Assembly: GCA_025766275.1 (NCBI GenBank)
Contig: JAFKAC010000006.1
Span: forward strand, 2,350,835 to 2,414,834
Reading direction: 5' to 3'
Source of the DNA: Lactarius indigo
Taxonomy: Eukaryota > Basidiomycota > Agaricomycetes > Russulales > Russulaceae
DNA: 64,000 bases
Position numbers and translations under genes: made by a program. Under the pieces are notes generated by a model. That model worked only from the letters and a program-made list of their open reading frames with translations, did no database searches and was not told the origin of the DNA. Positions 10,864 through 24,300 of this stretch are shown here, piece by piece; position 1 is the first letter of the stretch; each line of letters starts with the position of its first letter.

Positions 10864-13800
10864 ATATCGAGACAAATGGGAAAATGGAAATACAACGAAC
10901 CAGGAGCCTGCCAATGAGAGGTGGGTTTTAATTTGAACGCGGTCAGCCAAACTTCAGGCCGTCGACTGAACAGGCATATCAGCCAGCATAACCCATAAAC
11001 GTGTCGATCAAGAACTTTGAAACACAGCTACCGGTAGTGATAAGAAGTGATGTAGCCAAGTCACCGTTGTGCGTTTACAGAATTGTTTGCACCTACGACC
11101 ACTTTTCCCGTGCCATTCCAAAGAGTCAGCGCTTATCGGATGACCTATCTCGAGGAGCCTGCGTGTGACGTTTTATGGGCCCAAATCACCTCGAGGCCTC
11201 TCTTCCCTGGAGGATGAATTGGCACACCTTTGGGCCACGTTTTAGAGACATGCGGGTCAATGCAAATGTAGTGGGTTGCTCTAAAGGGTTGTGCGGTTTG
11301 GACTCCGTCAACGGTGCTACACGTAGTAGAACTGGCTGCAATTAACATTATGCGTCGTTGATCAGTTACTGAAGATGACATGGAGGTTTGACGAAGAAGT
11401 ACCGGGAGAATGAAGTGATTGTAGATATGAATCGATGTAGACTTGTGTGTGACTGGGGAACAGGTCGCATCGTATCGCCAAGCATGGATGCATGATTGAT
11501 TGACGAACCGGGAGTGTTTTCGGAAATGATTGCGCTGTTTAATTTGTGCGAGCATGGAAGGCTTTGGAAGCGCCATAGGGAGGTGTGGAAACAAAAAAAA
11601 AAAAGACTCAGAGCGCCCTGTACATCACCACCGCACACCATCCACGTTGCTCCATTATGACAAGTCTTTAGGGCGTGGTTCGCTCCAGTACTAGGCGATA
11701 GAACTTTGCGCCCTGCACTAGCGCCCATGTGACACAGCCGGTGAATTCTGAGTCCCGTACATTTGCTATGTTTCCATGTGAGGACATCTCAGAAACCAAG
11801 TTCCTTCAGCCTGAGCGTTGGAGTGTGATCACTGCTTGGCCCAAGGCCGGGCACTGGCACGAGACTCATTGCTGCTCTTGTAAGGTTCCTATATGATTCT
11901 CGAGCAGTATTTTAGAGCGAAGTCCTATTACAAGTTATTGTCCGCAGGCGCACAGAAACGATTTAGAGAAATTGAGAAAAAGGACCCATGACCCGAGCAA
12001 TGGAACGATGGGGAATCCCCAATTGCACTGGCATCACTCGACAAGTGATCCGGGCCTCGAGTCACTCGTATGTAGTCTTGCCACCGTCGCAGGAAGCTAC
12101 ATGCAGTATGAAAGTGCATACATACGAGCTGTCCCTTTGGTATTGTATAGGGAGTAGTACTGGTCGTCGGACGCCGAGAGTGTCTTCAATACTAGATGGG
12201 ACCGATGCACACGGTCTTTGTTTGGTCGTAAACAACGCCGGGTCGATAGGGGTCGATTACGAGAGGGGTCACGAGACATACTCTAGCTCTACTACGAAAT
12301 ATCGTCGTCTACATGGGTACGCTTCGTGCCCGGTACCATTGCCCATGTGTCACTACCAATGGATAATATGCCAGTCGTAGCGGTGGCCTTTTTTCTTGGA
12401 CATCCTCTACGCGTAGTGATAGTACAGTTCCATTGTGGCGTTGGAGCTTCAACTTGAAGGCCTCAAACCTTACACAATTTCTCTATCTCTTCTCCAACTT
12501 GAGCCCGGCACAAGCCCAAGTGCTCCACTTCACGCGTACCGTGGCTTCTCTACAAACTTTCTTTAGGATGCGAAGCTGGTCTTCGTGTGGCCTCACAAGA
12601 ATCCTGCAACCTGGGCCCGAGATGGGCACTCGAGGAAGCATGCAGGACCTCCAGATGGGACCTCCGGGGTATCGCGGCAAAGATAGGCGTGACAATGCGC
12701 CGATGCTGCACGTACATCAGGCGAGCCTCCTGTGTTAATTGAAACGTATAAAAACTCCACAGACATGCTCAACCCCGATTCGCCCCACTCGTTCACAACC
12801 TTACTTTCATTTCCTTGTTTAGAATGATGCCTCCCGCCAGCATTGCATATCCTCCCACCGCACATACATGCCACGATGAGTCGTCGCAAACACTAGAAAT
12901 AACAAATGTTCAGCCGAGCAAAGGAGCCGGAATGGTCGTGGGGTTCAACGACAATGCAGCCCAGAGTAGAAAGGCTGAACGACTGCGGGGGGGATCATGC
13001 CAGGTGATGCACCAATGTGTATCGCTTGCCTATGTGCGGCTGACTCGGTTTGTATTTTCAGGATGGACTCGGATGTGCCATCCCATACTGCTGCTGTTTC
13101 TGTTTGATTGGGATTTGCCATTGGTTAATATGTTGCCGTTGCTTCCGCTAAGAACTCGTCGCACAGCGATGCCATGGTGTATTTGGGTGTAAATGTCCGG
13201 GAATCTTTATTTATCGATATTGGATGTCTGGGTAGATGTGAGACGTACGATTGGCAATAGATACCATGAACACTATTCCCAGCGGAGGGGCAGTCGGTAT
13301 CAGTACTGGTACCCGTTAACATCTTGGGGTACCCACTGACAGATGGTTGCGACAACGAAAGCACCGCCACGGATTTCTGGCTGCCAGAACTGATATTTGG
13401 ATTAGAATTTCGCTAGTTTCGGATTTTTTAAAGTCTCTCCATATTGTGATTTCACCCAAGTCAACCCCTTGAGACAATACTCATAACTGTCGTGCCGAAC
13501 CGCTGTCCTTGGGCTTCACCAGTGCTATCGCTTCAGGTTCGGTGTTTCTCTCTCCCCGGCACACTATCTCAGGCTCTGGTAACGTCATCAGAAGTCTTCC
13601 CTGCTCCCGGTGCACGTGTTCAACGCATTGGTTCAACGTTCAGCAATTACACCATTTCTGGTTCACACCCTCACTTCTTCTAGACTTCCTGTCTTCTCTA
13701 CGCCCAGCCTGTCGCAAAATCGGGAAAGGGTTTACAATTGGTTCTTGGTGTAACCGAAATTATCATCACAGCTGACTAGTGGTGCAGCTGGTGCTAACTC

Positions 13801-16038
13801 CTGACAACTCATAATCGTTCCTGCAATCGAAATCAGAATTATAACGAACTTATAATTGTTGCTTCAATAAAAATCGTTATTACAAACAGGATTTCAGGAC
13901 CTGTTTATGATTATAAACCCATCTTCGATAGTGATTGACGAATCGCATACTTCCCACGCGCCGGTGGAAGTGGGCGATTACATCAAATTGCATATCCTCT
14001 CCGAAACTTCCAACACGTGTTCGACGACAATAACGCCGCTTCTGGTACGCTTCCTATTCAGTGCACGTGTTCATACTTCAACGTGTTCACTGGCAACAGT
14101 TCAGCGCGTTCTGCAGTAACACCATTTTAGTACACTTCCTATTATCCACTCTTCACAGCTTCACCTGTTCACGAACTCACACTCAGCGACAAGCCATCAC
14201 CTGGGTAAATCCCATTAAGGTCACGACGATTATTTGTAATCGGTGATACAGGCTTTCCTGGTGATTGACTGCTGCTTAGCACGCCTATGTTCGCGGCTCC
14301 ACTCAGTTTCCCCGCATCAACGCGTCGTCCTTCTTTCTCTTCTATGTGTTTTCGCCAGCACCCTTGAACTATAACTCATTCAGCACCTTCGCTTCTTGCG
14401 TTCCCCTTCGTGCTGCATGGCCCCCTTCAGCCTTCACGTGACACACGCGCGCATCTAGAATGCTGCTTTCACTGTGATATATAACCATATGGACTAGCGC
14501 AGTGTTCTCGTTTGCAGGCACAGGGAATGGAGCTTCCTGTACCCGCTGGTGCCGGCGGAGCACATTCTTGCCGTACGTTTTTTTTATTACCATTTGTATC
14601 CTGGTATACAATACAAGACTCGTTCTACGAAGCAGCCGACTACTCTGTACGTAAAAGCAACCTCACCAAATCCTCGGGCTTCTCGCTACGGCTACGAAGG
14701 GGGCATCGTCGGACCAGTGGTTCAAACGCCTCGATTTTCACCGCACGTTCCCTCGTCTCATTGTGAGCGATGCCACCGGCCCCTATCTTTAATACACCTA
14801 CCTCACCATCAGGGTCAAACGTCCCAATGCAGTGAGTACTCAGGTCCTCCGTGTTCTCCGTTGTTTACTCATACGGTCCATCCTGTCTCTCTGCGCGCGT
14901 GGGTCCATGGACCATGAGCACGGCAATGCCAAGTTCCCACCCCCAGTAGATCCCCGCGCGTGTGCATGACTGACTCAGCTCAGGTTTTTACGTGCGAGTG
15001 CGGCATTGAGAAGGCATTACGTGCAAGGGCCACGTGGGAGTATGGGTAATACTAGCGTCAAGGAGGGCACAAGGCGGTGGTGTAGGGAAGAGGTTGATGA
15101 CACAATGTAATTGGACTTATTGGAGGAAGGGTAGACCCTTCTTGCCACATGATGCGGCTTCTAGCACGAGCAGCAAGAAGTCGCAACCCCATGGCGGCGA
15201 CTCCAAAGCCACGCTGAAACCCACCCTCTACCTGACCCGGACGATCCAATCGACCCTATCATAGGCTACAGCTCAATGGATCTAGATGTTGGGTCAGGAG
15301 CTGCGTTCATATCAATATGACGAGCGCCTGTAAGATAGTGTCACATAGGCACCGTGATGATATTCTATATCAAATATTCGCGCGGCCTCTGTCTGCTAGG
15401 GCAAAGGGCAAAGACTTCGTGCAGAGGGGTGCTCGGGCTGTCGGATCCACATGGTGCATCTGTCTGCAACCCGTCTCTGAGGATATGTCAGTATATCTGG
15501 AATGGGGATCTGCAACTTCAAGTTGAACTTGAAGCGTAGCTCGCACGCACAATCAGTTGATAAAACTAAACGACCAAAATTTATAATCTGGAGACGATTT
15601 GGTGTATCAAATTATCTACAGGAGACCCGTCTCCGGGAATAAGGCAGTGTGCACCCCAAGAGCGAAGCGGAGCTGGAGTGGCGACCACCAGGGACCCGTT
15701 ACACCCGTACCCGAGGAAAGTCACCCGGCGTTGTTCATAAACAATCACTATATTTCTGGAGGGTATGGTATCTACTCGCCGAGAATTGAGTCGTGCGGCA
15801 TTCGATAACTCGCTGGTCGTTACCAAATATAAGGCATTCAGATGAAGGACGTAGCACATATATATATGAATCAAGCAGGAGCATAGCAGGGGGAAAGAGA
15901 AGAAAAAATCGTACGATGCACGCATCAAAGCCTCGTAGTATACCATATCAGTAAGCAAGCTATCCTGTCATCACGTGCTACTGAGCCCACACGCAATTGG
16001 AACAACGTATGAGGTATCAGTCCGTCATGTAAGCGGGT
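10864..16038. other. Intergenic stretch without supported genes
   Basis: About 5.2 kb with only short, compositionally random open frames on both strands. I see no splice-linked coding series, tRNA fold or transposon terminus. A stretch near 12500-12545 (AAGTGCTCCACTTCACGCGT) resembles one at 19020-19045, suggesting an old dispersed repeat. Confidence 0.4.
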
Positions 16039-18113
16039 TCAAACCTCACCCGCACTGACCGAGGGCAACTCCTGCGATATCCGAGTTAGTTGCTCTTTCA
16101 GCCATTCAGGAGCCCGTCGTCCCAGTGCGCTGGTATTTGTCTTGCGGAAGGAATCTACCAGATCCGGTGGCAGCTCTGCAACTGGCGAAGTCAGGAAGTC
16201 CTCCGTGACGAGAATCTGGACAGTCGTTCGGAATATGCCCAGCAATTCCGACAGTACCTCCGGCGGTACCTTTTCCTCTGGGTCCTCTAGCATGTCCAAG
16301 GTGTCCATCCCGCTCGACGTGAGGGTGACGATGTTCGCAAGACTGATGGCGCGTGGGTGGCCAAGAAGATCATCCTTCACCTTCTCTTTCGGGATTCCTA
16401 GAATAGCTGATAGGGACTCCAGCTTCGCGTCACGGAAGCGAATATCTGAGTAGGGTGAGTTGACATCGGCTGCAAGTTTCTTTGCAACCAACGCGCCGAA
16501 ACATCGTCCTAGCATACCGGCAGCGGGGTCCTTTTCGGCCTGAAGGAGACGAGTTGTATCGGGACTGGGAAGGGGGAAATGGGACGGCAAGGGCACCGCA
16601 GAGTTACCATTGCCGGTGTACGCCTTTACCCAATACCACAGACACTTCAGACAGGTTTGCAGACGTTTATTGCGCTTTGCTTCTTCGTCCGGCTTTCTTC
16701 CGTTGCTAATGGCTCCTGGTTTACATGTCTTGAGGAGATGATGAAGACGGGAGCCGAAGTTGAGAATAGTCGGTGGCTGGTTGGACATGAGGGTGTGACT
16801 TGTCTCCGAGAACCTCGATGGAGTATAAGCGTTGAAAAAATCTGGGACCCATGCGGCAATGTTTTCGACGATGTTTTCGACTTTGTCTTTGTCTTCAACT
16901 TCGTCTTTGTCTTTGTCTTTGTCTTTGTCTATGTCTTTGTCTTCGGCTAAAATCTTGTCGACAAGAGCCGTAAACCTCCTTTCGTCTTGAAGCGCCCTCA
17001 CGTCTACCTGGGCCGGTCGGCCCTCAGCGAACATGAGCTCGATGGTCCCCTGTAGGCCGTTCCAACCCATCTTTCCATGTCTCCTAATCCGTTCTTCAAG
17101 CCACTGCGCAGGCCTATGAGACCCCCTCACGTCCTGGGGTTTCCAAAGCCTAATCGCCGACAATGTACCTCGAATGAACTTGAAAAACCCGAGGAAGGAA
17201 AAATGGTATAAGCACCAGGCGAGATTAGTGAAGGGAGTGGCTATTGGGCAATCCACGCGAATGATCGGTAAAATCGTAAGAGATCCGTATATGAGAAGGC
17301 ACGCCGAGAAACAAGAGAGAACGATGAACCCGACGTCCTCCCAGACTCTGAAAACAAAGCCGACAAGACCCACGCAGTAGAGTAGGATGGATAGGTGTAT
17401 TCCCATAGACACGAGCAGGAGGAGTCGTTCCACGTGGAATGTTTCAAGGCTGTTAAACATAGACATTCGTATTTGGGCACGCGCGTAAGGTGTACCGTGT
17501 CTCTGCGTGATCAACAGATACCGTATGGCACATTGTTGGGCAACTGTTGCAGCGATCGAGCAAAAAAAGCAGAGAACTGCACAGGTGAACCATGTGACAT
17601 TGACCAGGTAGACGGAATGACCTGGCTTGAATGCCCGAGTTGAAATTGGGACGACGACCTCGAGTGGTATCCCCCTGGAGGAGTTGAAAAGTTGTTCGGA
17701 TATCCTGTCGAGTTGCTCGACGGTCTGAGAAGCAGGATCGGGAGATAACCACTTGTAGCTTTCAACAAGGGAGACTGTGGTGATAGCCATGAAAATGGCA
17801 GCCTTGAACATGCGCTTTACTTTAGCAGTGAATATGTAAAGGATTGTGGGACCAGCACATACAAATACGAGGGCGGTGCCCGCTTCTGCCTTCCACCTCT
17901 CGGCCATCTCTTTATCCTCTTTCTCTGTCTCCTCAAGGCATGTCGACCACAGCCCCTCAAAGAGGCCTCCGTTGTTCTCCCCTGTACACGAATGAGAATG
18001 CGACCATCAGATAGAAAGTGAGTCAACAGACCTCCTGGAAGCTCTGGGAAATGTACAGGTTGCGGGAAACTGGGGGTCTTCTCGTCACCCATATATGCGT
18101 TGGGCGAGTCCAT
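16039..18113 (-). CDS. DUF6535 domain-containing multi-pass membrane protein
   Basis: Two exons on the minus strand: 18113-18032 (ATG start), a 50-nt intron 18031-17982 (GT...ACAG) and 17981-16039, ending in TGA. The join is in phase and gives about 674 residues. The N-terminal region has the family's acidic/Trp signature followed by a first hydrophobic segment, then hydrophobic helices around VNVTWFTCAVLCFFCSIAA, LLLLVSMGIHLSILLYC and VGFIVLSCFSACLLIYG, consistent with the DUF6535 membrane domain widespread in Agaricomycetes (function unknown). A Lys/Asp repeat (KDKDKDKD, about 16880-16940) marks a disordered linker before a soluble C-terminal half with no motif I recognise. The start is supported by the in-phase splice; an internal Met at 17907 would remove the conserved N-terminal signature. 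A broken paralogue lies at 10433-10847. Confidence 0.75.
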
Positions 18114-19258
18114 TTTTGACTAACAAACAACGTGATGTGTGAGGTTGAGGCAGAAGGGGAAAGGACGATACGACAGACCGGGAGCTCAAGAGGTGGCTTA
18201 TAAGTTAGAAGCTGTGAGCCAAATCTCCGGAGGGCGTCGACGGATCAGGAGGATCACCCAGCGTAACCCTTGAACGTGTAGATCGAGAAACAGACCCTCA
18301 CGATTTTGCGAATACACTTACGAAAGACATGCCTTACTCTGAAATGAAATACAACAGCAGTAGGAATCAGTTGGACTCTGGAAGAGTTCTGCAACGCCGA
18401 TAAGAAGAGAAAAACCGGCGCCCACCAAAATCGAGCCAGAATCTTGGCTAGACTTGGCTGGGTGCGGCTAGCGAGTCGCAAGTTGAGAGTGTGTATGATC
18501 GCAGTGGAGCAACGTAGGTGTGACACGGAGGGTAGAGTCGCGGTGCACACGGGACCCAGCTGTGGTCGAAGTCACCGGTGATGAGGCATCAAGAACTTGA
18601 CGCTGCGCAGCTCCGTGTCTGGTAGCCCTAGAGCTGTGAAATTAGCGGATCTACGGCGACAGTACTCGCACTGCGGCGTGGAGTGTTTGATGCACAACAA
18701 TAATGTTCTAGAACGAGGACACGTGAGGGCGTATAATGAGACGAGGGAAACGGAAGCGCAGAAAGAATGGTGAGTGCAGGAAGTAGCCGTGAAAGCAGGA
18801 ATACCAGCTTATACCGCTTTAGTCCAACCACTGTTGAGTACGTCGCGTGCCCAGTGTAATGGCGAGATGGGCCCCGTCCGAAGGGCAAGGCAGATCCCCG
18901 CGCAAGATCCCGCAGGACGGCGCCGTAATTGAACGTTGAACGTTGAACATTGAACGCGCAACCTCCTCGAGGACCTGTCACTGCTCTATCAAATGAATCC
19001 AAATTCGAGCCCAACTCAAGCTCAAGTGCTCCACTCCATGCGTCTTTGCTTCTCCACCAATAGGCGCGGGGCTAGTCTTTGTAACTGGCCTAGCTCAACC
19101 CCCCCCCCTAACACGTCACATGACATCACGTGTCCACCATCCACAAACTCGGAACCAAAAATAAACTTTGGCTCGAAAATTATGTAACATATCACAAACT
19201 CTATACTTTTTTTTCCTTTTATTTGTAGCATAATAAAGTACAAACAAAAGCAAATAAG
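18114..19258. other. Upstream region of the DUF6535 gene; no other gene seen
   Basis: The first ~200 bp resemble the flank upstream of the truncated paralogue (10848-11040), so they may hold the shared promoter. Beyond that I see only short spurious frames. Confidence 0.35.
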
Positions 19259-19289
19259 GTGAGCAATGTGTGCGTGGCATTGTATGCAG

Positions 19290-19684
19290 CGTTCAATCCC
19301 CCCTCATCCCCTTTTTGGTGCGTGGCCCCTCCCTTCCTCCATCCTTTGCCCCCCCTCCCGACCCTGTACATGTGCGCAAGACACGTAGGACCACGCAGGA
19401 CAAGCACCCCCGCCCTCATTTACACACGAAGGGGCCGCGAGGTGCCCCCCCCCGTTTGCATGCAAAGAAGGCGCAGGACAGGTATGTCCCCTTTCGCCTC
19501 CCCGTCCCCGTTCATGTCGAACAGGAGACCCGAACCCTCGCCCCCGTTGACTCACGAATGGGGGGGTGCGCAAGAGTGGCACCCCCCGTTTGCACGCAAT
19601 GGGGGCGCAACAGGTACGCCCCCACTCCCCTCGTTCACGTGCGAACAGGACACGTGAACGCGGGACAAGCCGCCGCCACCGCCG
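19290..19684. repeat. C-rich imperfect tandem tract
   Basis: Runs of C (CCCCCCC) alternate with phrases such as GCGCAGGACAGGTA and TTTGCATGCAAAG, giving imperfect repeats of roughly 55-70 bp. Frames are open in several registers because of composition; no protein is claimed. The tract ends at the family-B LTR fragment. Confidence 0.5.
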
Positions 19685-19865
19685 TGTTATGGTTGCACGC
19701 GTTGGACCCTTACTGTACCGGTTGTGGCTACGGCGGTAAGGTAGATTAGTCACGGACTCGGGGTTTACGATAGGAGTTAGGTGTTCAGGGATGACTCGAT
19801 CCTAGTACAGGTAGTAGTAGTATTAGGAGTGCGCTACTTATGCGATACGTAGGATGCTACATTAC
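19685..19865 (+). repeat. Family-B LTR fragment interrupted by copy A2
   Basis: 181 bp matching, in reverse orientation, the outer end of the family-B LTRs at 20907-21363 and 28126-28582 (starts TGTTATGGTTGC against TGTTACGGTTGC). It stops where the A2 LTR begins at 19866. Its remainder is not found on the other side of A2, whose 3' end is lost. It is more diverged than the B LTR pair, so it is an older insertion. Confidence 0.85.
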
Positions 19866-20373
19866 TGTTACAGTACGGACTTGATGACTCATTACACACA
19901 ACTCATGACCGGTTATGACTACGGTCTGGAAGCAGCATTAGTCATGGACTCTTACATCGCATCAGTCAGCATAGTAGTTCACATGTGATTGTGACTCATG
20001 TATGACTCATTCCTAGGATAGCTGTACTAGGGTTTGAGCTAGTTACGCTATTGGTTACCTATTATTCTAGCGGCGCTTTAAAGCCCGCGCGTATCTGTAT
20101 AAGTAGTCAATCTGGAAGACCAAGAGTCTCCATCTTGGTCTTCTTCAATCCACCACTTGATTCGTCCCTTGTCCGCCTTAGTCTCAGACTAAGTGTGCCT
20201 TCCCTAGTACCCACCAAGGGATACTCTTCTTCATCTTATTGCTGCAGCGTGCGCCCGTAGTGCCCCTGTTCAGCTCGTGTTGGGTTGACACGTGGTCCCC
20301 ATTCACTTACCTTTGCTAAGTCGATTACGCTTACTTCGAGTCCAAGTCAGACTAATGCCGGTGGAGCGTAACA
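19866..20373 (+). repeat. 5' LTR of A2
   Basis: 508 bp, TGTTACAG...GCGTAACA, the reverse complement of the A1/A3 LTRs with many substitutions. It retains the TATA-like TATAAGTAG (about 20098-20106) and the GAAGACCAAGA/TCTTGGTCTTC hairpin block. The self-priming PBS AAGACCAAGAT follows at 20376. Confidence 0.92.
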
Positions 20374-20392
20374 TTAAGACCAAGATCCTCAA

Positions 20393-20906
20393 TCGTGGTG
20401 TATTCGACTAGAGACCAGTGGACGTCCTTCCATCCTTATCATATCGAAAGACGCGGAGATCGTAACGTACCAACAAGATTCTTAGGAGCAGCTCAGTGGA
20501 GAGAACGAGGAGAAGATACAGGGTATTTCGTAGAATTTAACGGTCCTAACCGTTTCCGACCCGTTGAGTTCAATTTCGAACACCTCTGTTGGACCGAGGT
20601 TACTTGGAACCCCATAGATCATCACTGGGACATCGTACGACCAGCTGGAAGAAACTACAACTGCGACATCAACGCGCGAGAGCTTAATAGCTGCGCAGAC
20701 TACGGTCCCATCGACGGACAAGCACAAGAACATACAGATGAAGGAATCAGTGGAGAAGAAGCCTCCGAGAGTCAATCACCGAGCAGAGGAACAACACCAG
20801 CAGAGGAGGCCAGCCTAGGAGCTATTGGCGATCATATTATACGACGAACTGAGTCCCTCACCATCCATCAACCCGAACCAGAAGTAATCCACATCCGCAG
20901 CCCAGC
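20393..20906 (+). pseudogene. gag: Gag N-terminal part of A2 (before element B)
   Basis: Starts at GTG in context ATC-GTG-GTG a few nt past the PBS and encodes the conserved N-terminal gag module. The frame is cut at 20906 by element B and resumes at 28588. Like A1 and A3 it has no ATG at its start. Confidence 0.8.
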
Positions 20907-21363
20907 TGTAACGCCGTCACGACGTTAGCTCGACTTGAGCTTTTGATGAGGCGACTTGGTGACTTAGCTAATCACGCGCGGTGGCGTATGGCACAAAGGC
21001 GGACTCCAGATGTTCGCAGACACTGGTGAATATAGACGGCTTCCCTTGGTAGGCGAAGCAAACAGTTCAAAAGGAAGGAGACAAGAAGTGACGATTGAAG
21101 AAGACCAAGATGGCGAGTCTTGGTCTTCCGCAGCTATCTTAAATACAAGAAGAGCAGGCTTTCAAGCGCTGCTATGAGTCACTGTATTGTAGCGTCCAAC
21201 GTATCGCGTAAGTACCGCAATCCTAATACTACTACTACCTGTACTAGGATCGAGTCATCTTCAACGCCTACCTCCTATCGTAAACTCCGAGTCCGTGACT
21301 AATATACCTTACAGCCGTAGCCACAACCGGTACAGTAAGGGTCCAATGCGCGCAACCGTAACA
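20907..21363 (-). repeat. 3' LTR of element B
   Basis: 457 bp, followed inside by the polypurine tract (minus strand GAAAAGGGGGTGA, about 21364-21376). Same TATA, hairpin and start block as the 5' LTR. Confidence 0.95.
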
Positions 21364-21393
21364 TCACCCCCTTTTCAGCGTGAGACCCCAGAC

Positions 21394-24300
21394 TCACCGA
21401 AAGTCTCGCGCCGTCCACGTAGCCTGCTCGTCGCTAATCCTCTCAAAAACGTTGGCCCGCTCCAACCTGTAGATACAGTCCCTCTTGTCGTCTCTCGCCG
21501 ATAGCCGCATGGCCTGGAGTTGGCGAATACGGGCCGCGAGCCGTTCTTCTTCGTATGCGGCTGCACGGTAACGTGTCACTTCCGCCGTCAGGGACTCGTC
21601 CCCGATGCGGTTTAGTGCGCGGTCCGTAATCTTGTTGGAGGCGAGGATGACTAAATCCTCGTGGGCGATGAAGGCGCGTCCCGCAGCCGATAGCATCGGA
21701 TGGGCATAGAGGGGTTTGCCGTAGAGATGGGGGGAACCGGGGATAAGTCCGAGCACAAATGGGTTCGCACCTCCAACGATCTGTACATGACTGGCGTTCC
21801 TCTCTACGCCGTCGGGTCCGGTGATGGGGAAGTGAATGTAATGGGGCTGTCGATTCGCCCGGAACCCTTCAGGCGCAAGGACCTGCGCCGGGTCGTCGTC
21901 GTGCGTAATGGGGGTGTGAAGTGCGACGCCGGGCAATCGCACACGTCCTCGAGACATGGCGGTTCCGTCGGTGTGGATGAGCCATGGGGTGATTCGGGGA
22001 TTAGTAGGGTGGCTGTGCGTTCGAAGGAGGGGGTGTCTGACCGGGTAGTAATCTTCATCGTCAGCGTGAGCTTCGTCGTGAGAGAGCGCTGCTTGCGCTG
22101 CCGCAACTCGCTCAATCTCCTCTGCGCCAAGCGCAACTGTTCGTCGGCCCACTCCTTCGCCACTCTCTGCCAATCCTCCGCTGCTTCTAACTCCTGTTGG
22201 GTCTTCGAGGGGACGATCGGCGGGGAGAATTCCCTGTGTGCCGATGAGGTCGTCACCTGGGGGGATGACGGCAATGGGTTCCCGATTGCCGTTGTCGTCT
22301 CGGAAGATGTGAGGGACGGCATGCTGCTGCTCGTCGTCGGGCTGGTGAGTCGGGTCGGGGAACCTCTGTAAGACGCCAGCCCATTCTTGAGCGGTGATAT
22401 GCCCCGCTCGCACGTTTGCAGGTGTGTACGGAGTGAGCTGGACCTGTTGAACCACGGTTTCTTGGTCGTCTTCGATGAGGTTGGCGGCATCTTGTGCGAC
22501 TTGGTCGAGGAGGATCGCCGTGGTGACATGTCTGAGAGGAGAGGTGGGCATAGACGTAGAAGAGGATCGAAGGTAGGAGTGATACTCTTCCTGACACTCC
22601 TTGTCCTCGCTTTTAAGTCTCTGTACGGCTGTTCGGGCCGCTTGATATGCCTCTATTGCTTCCGGAGCGAAAACGTCTTCCTTATCGACCCACTGATTCT
22701 CCGAGTCAGGGTACCCCTTCCATTTGATGAGGTATTGGAGTTTCTTGCGACGGCTGAAATGCTGTGAGTCCAGAACAGCCTCGACTTCATATTCTTCTTC
22801 TCCTTCCACAAGATCCGGTGGCGGTCTGGGGAAATTTTCACCATGCATGGTCGTGCTTTTGTACGGCGTGAGAAGATCTATGTGAAACACCGGATGGATG
22901 CTCCACTGTGTGGGAAGTTCGAGACGGTAATTATATGGGGACATCACCTGGACTACTTTAAAGGGGCCGTGGCGTCGCGCCGCAAGTTTTGCCGTAGGTT
23001 GATTGGTTCGAAGGTGTTTTCCTTCTAACCACACTTGGTCGCCTATTTGATATCTCGGAGTGTCTCGGTGTTTCACCCAACTGTCCTGGGCCTTCTTGAT
23101 AAGAGTCTGGGCCAGTTGTCGCGCTTCCTTAAGCTGCGTGAGTCGGGTGATGACGTTTGGAATAGGAGAGGGCTTATCCGTCCAATCAGCAGTCGGGTTG
23201 TAGCCCATGAGTAGCATGAACGGAGATTGTTTTGTGTGCTCATGGGGCCAGTTGTTATGAGCGAATTCCGCTATGGGGAGATAGGCTGCCCAGTTATCTT
23301 GCCGCTCGTTAGCCCAGAATCGCAGATATTGCTCCAGCCACTGATTGGTTCGTTCCGACTGTCCATCCGTCCGTGGGTGATACGCTGTTGAAATGTTCTG
23401 TTTGATACCCAGGATTTGGCACACTTCCTTAGTGAACTTAGATGTAAACCGAGGGTCGCGGTCGCTGATAATTTTGCGCGGTAGTCCGAATCGTTTGAAA
23501 ACATGACTGACGTACAGGATGGCGGTTTCTTCTGCCGTAATTTCTTCGTTGCACGGGATGAATATTGACGCCTTACTGCAGTCGTGGTCTGTGATAGTAA
23601 GGATGCTGTCATAAGATTGGGACGCTGGTAGTTTGGTAATGAAGTCCAACGCGATAGTGTGAAAGGGAGGGGCGTCTGTTATTGTAGTGATGGGATGCAG
23701 TGGCGCGCGAGTCGGTCTTGTATTGACCTTGTTCCGTTGGCAGTCGGCGCATCCTACCACATATTCATACACGTCCCGCCGAAGACGCGGCCACCAGTAG
23801 TGTCGTTCGATGATCCACTGCGTTCTACTGATGCCGGGGTGTCCGTGAACGGGCAGATCGTGATGGTCGTGTATTATGGCGCGGTACGCGGTCATGGGTC
23901 CAGTGATGACCAACTTTCCGTCCTTATACCATTCTCCTTCAATTTGCTTCAGCTGGTGGGCATCGACCCACGCCTTGATGGTGGTTGGATCCTGAGTTCG
24001 TCTCGGTTGTTGCAACAGTGGGTGTGTTTCCGAGGCACGCGCGGCATTAGCGACTCGTATGAAAACTTCCGGAGGTAGGACGACCACACCTTGGTTATCG
24101 TCTTCTCCCTGATTATAGTCCGGCCGTCTGGACAGGGCATCCGCCCTTCCATTGTTCTTCCCCTTGATGTGATGGATCTCGAAGTCGTATTCCATCAACT
24201 CTAGCACCTCTCGGGCGACCCTTCGGCTGATCTTTTGCGGGGTCTTCCAATATTGGAGGTTGAGGTGATCGGAGAATATTTTGATTTTGTGTGGGGATCC

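Noticed and set aside
11145..15958. Many open frames of 60-149 codons
   Set aside because: Lengths expected by chance; no domain, no consistent splicing and frequent overlap on opposite strands.
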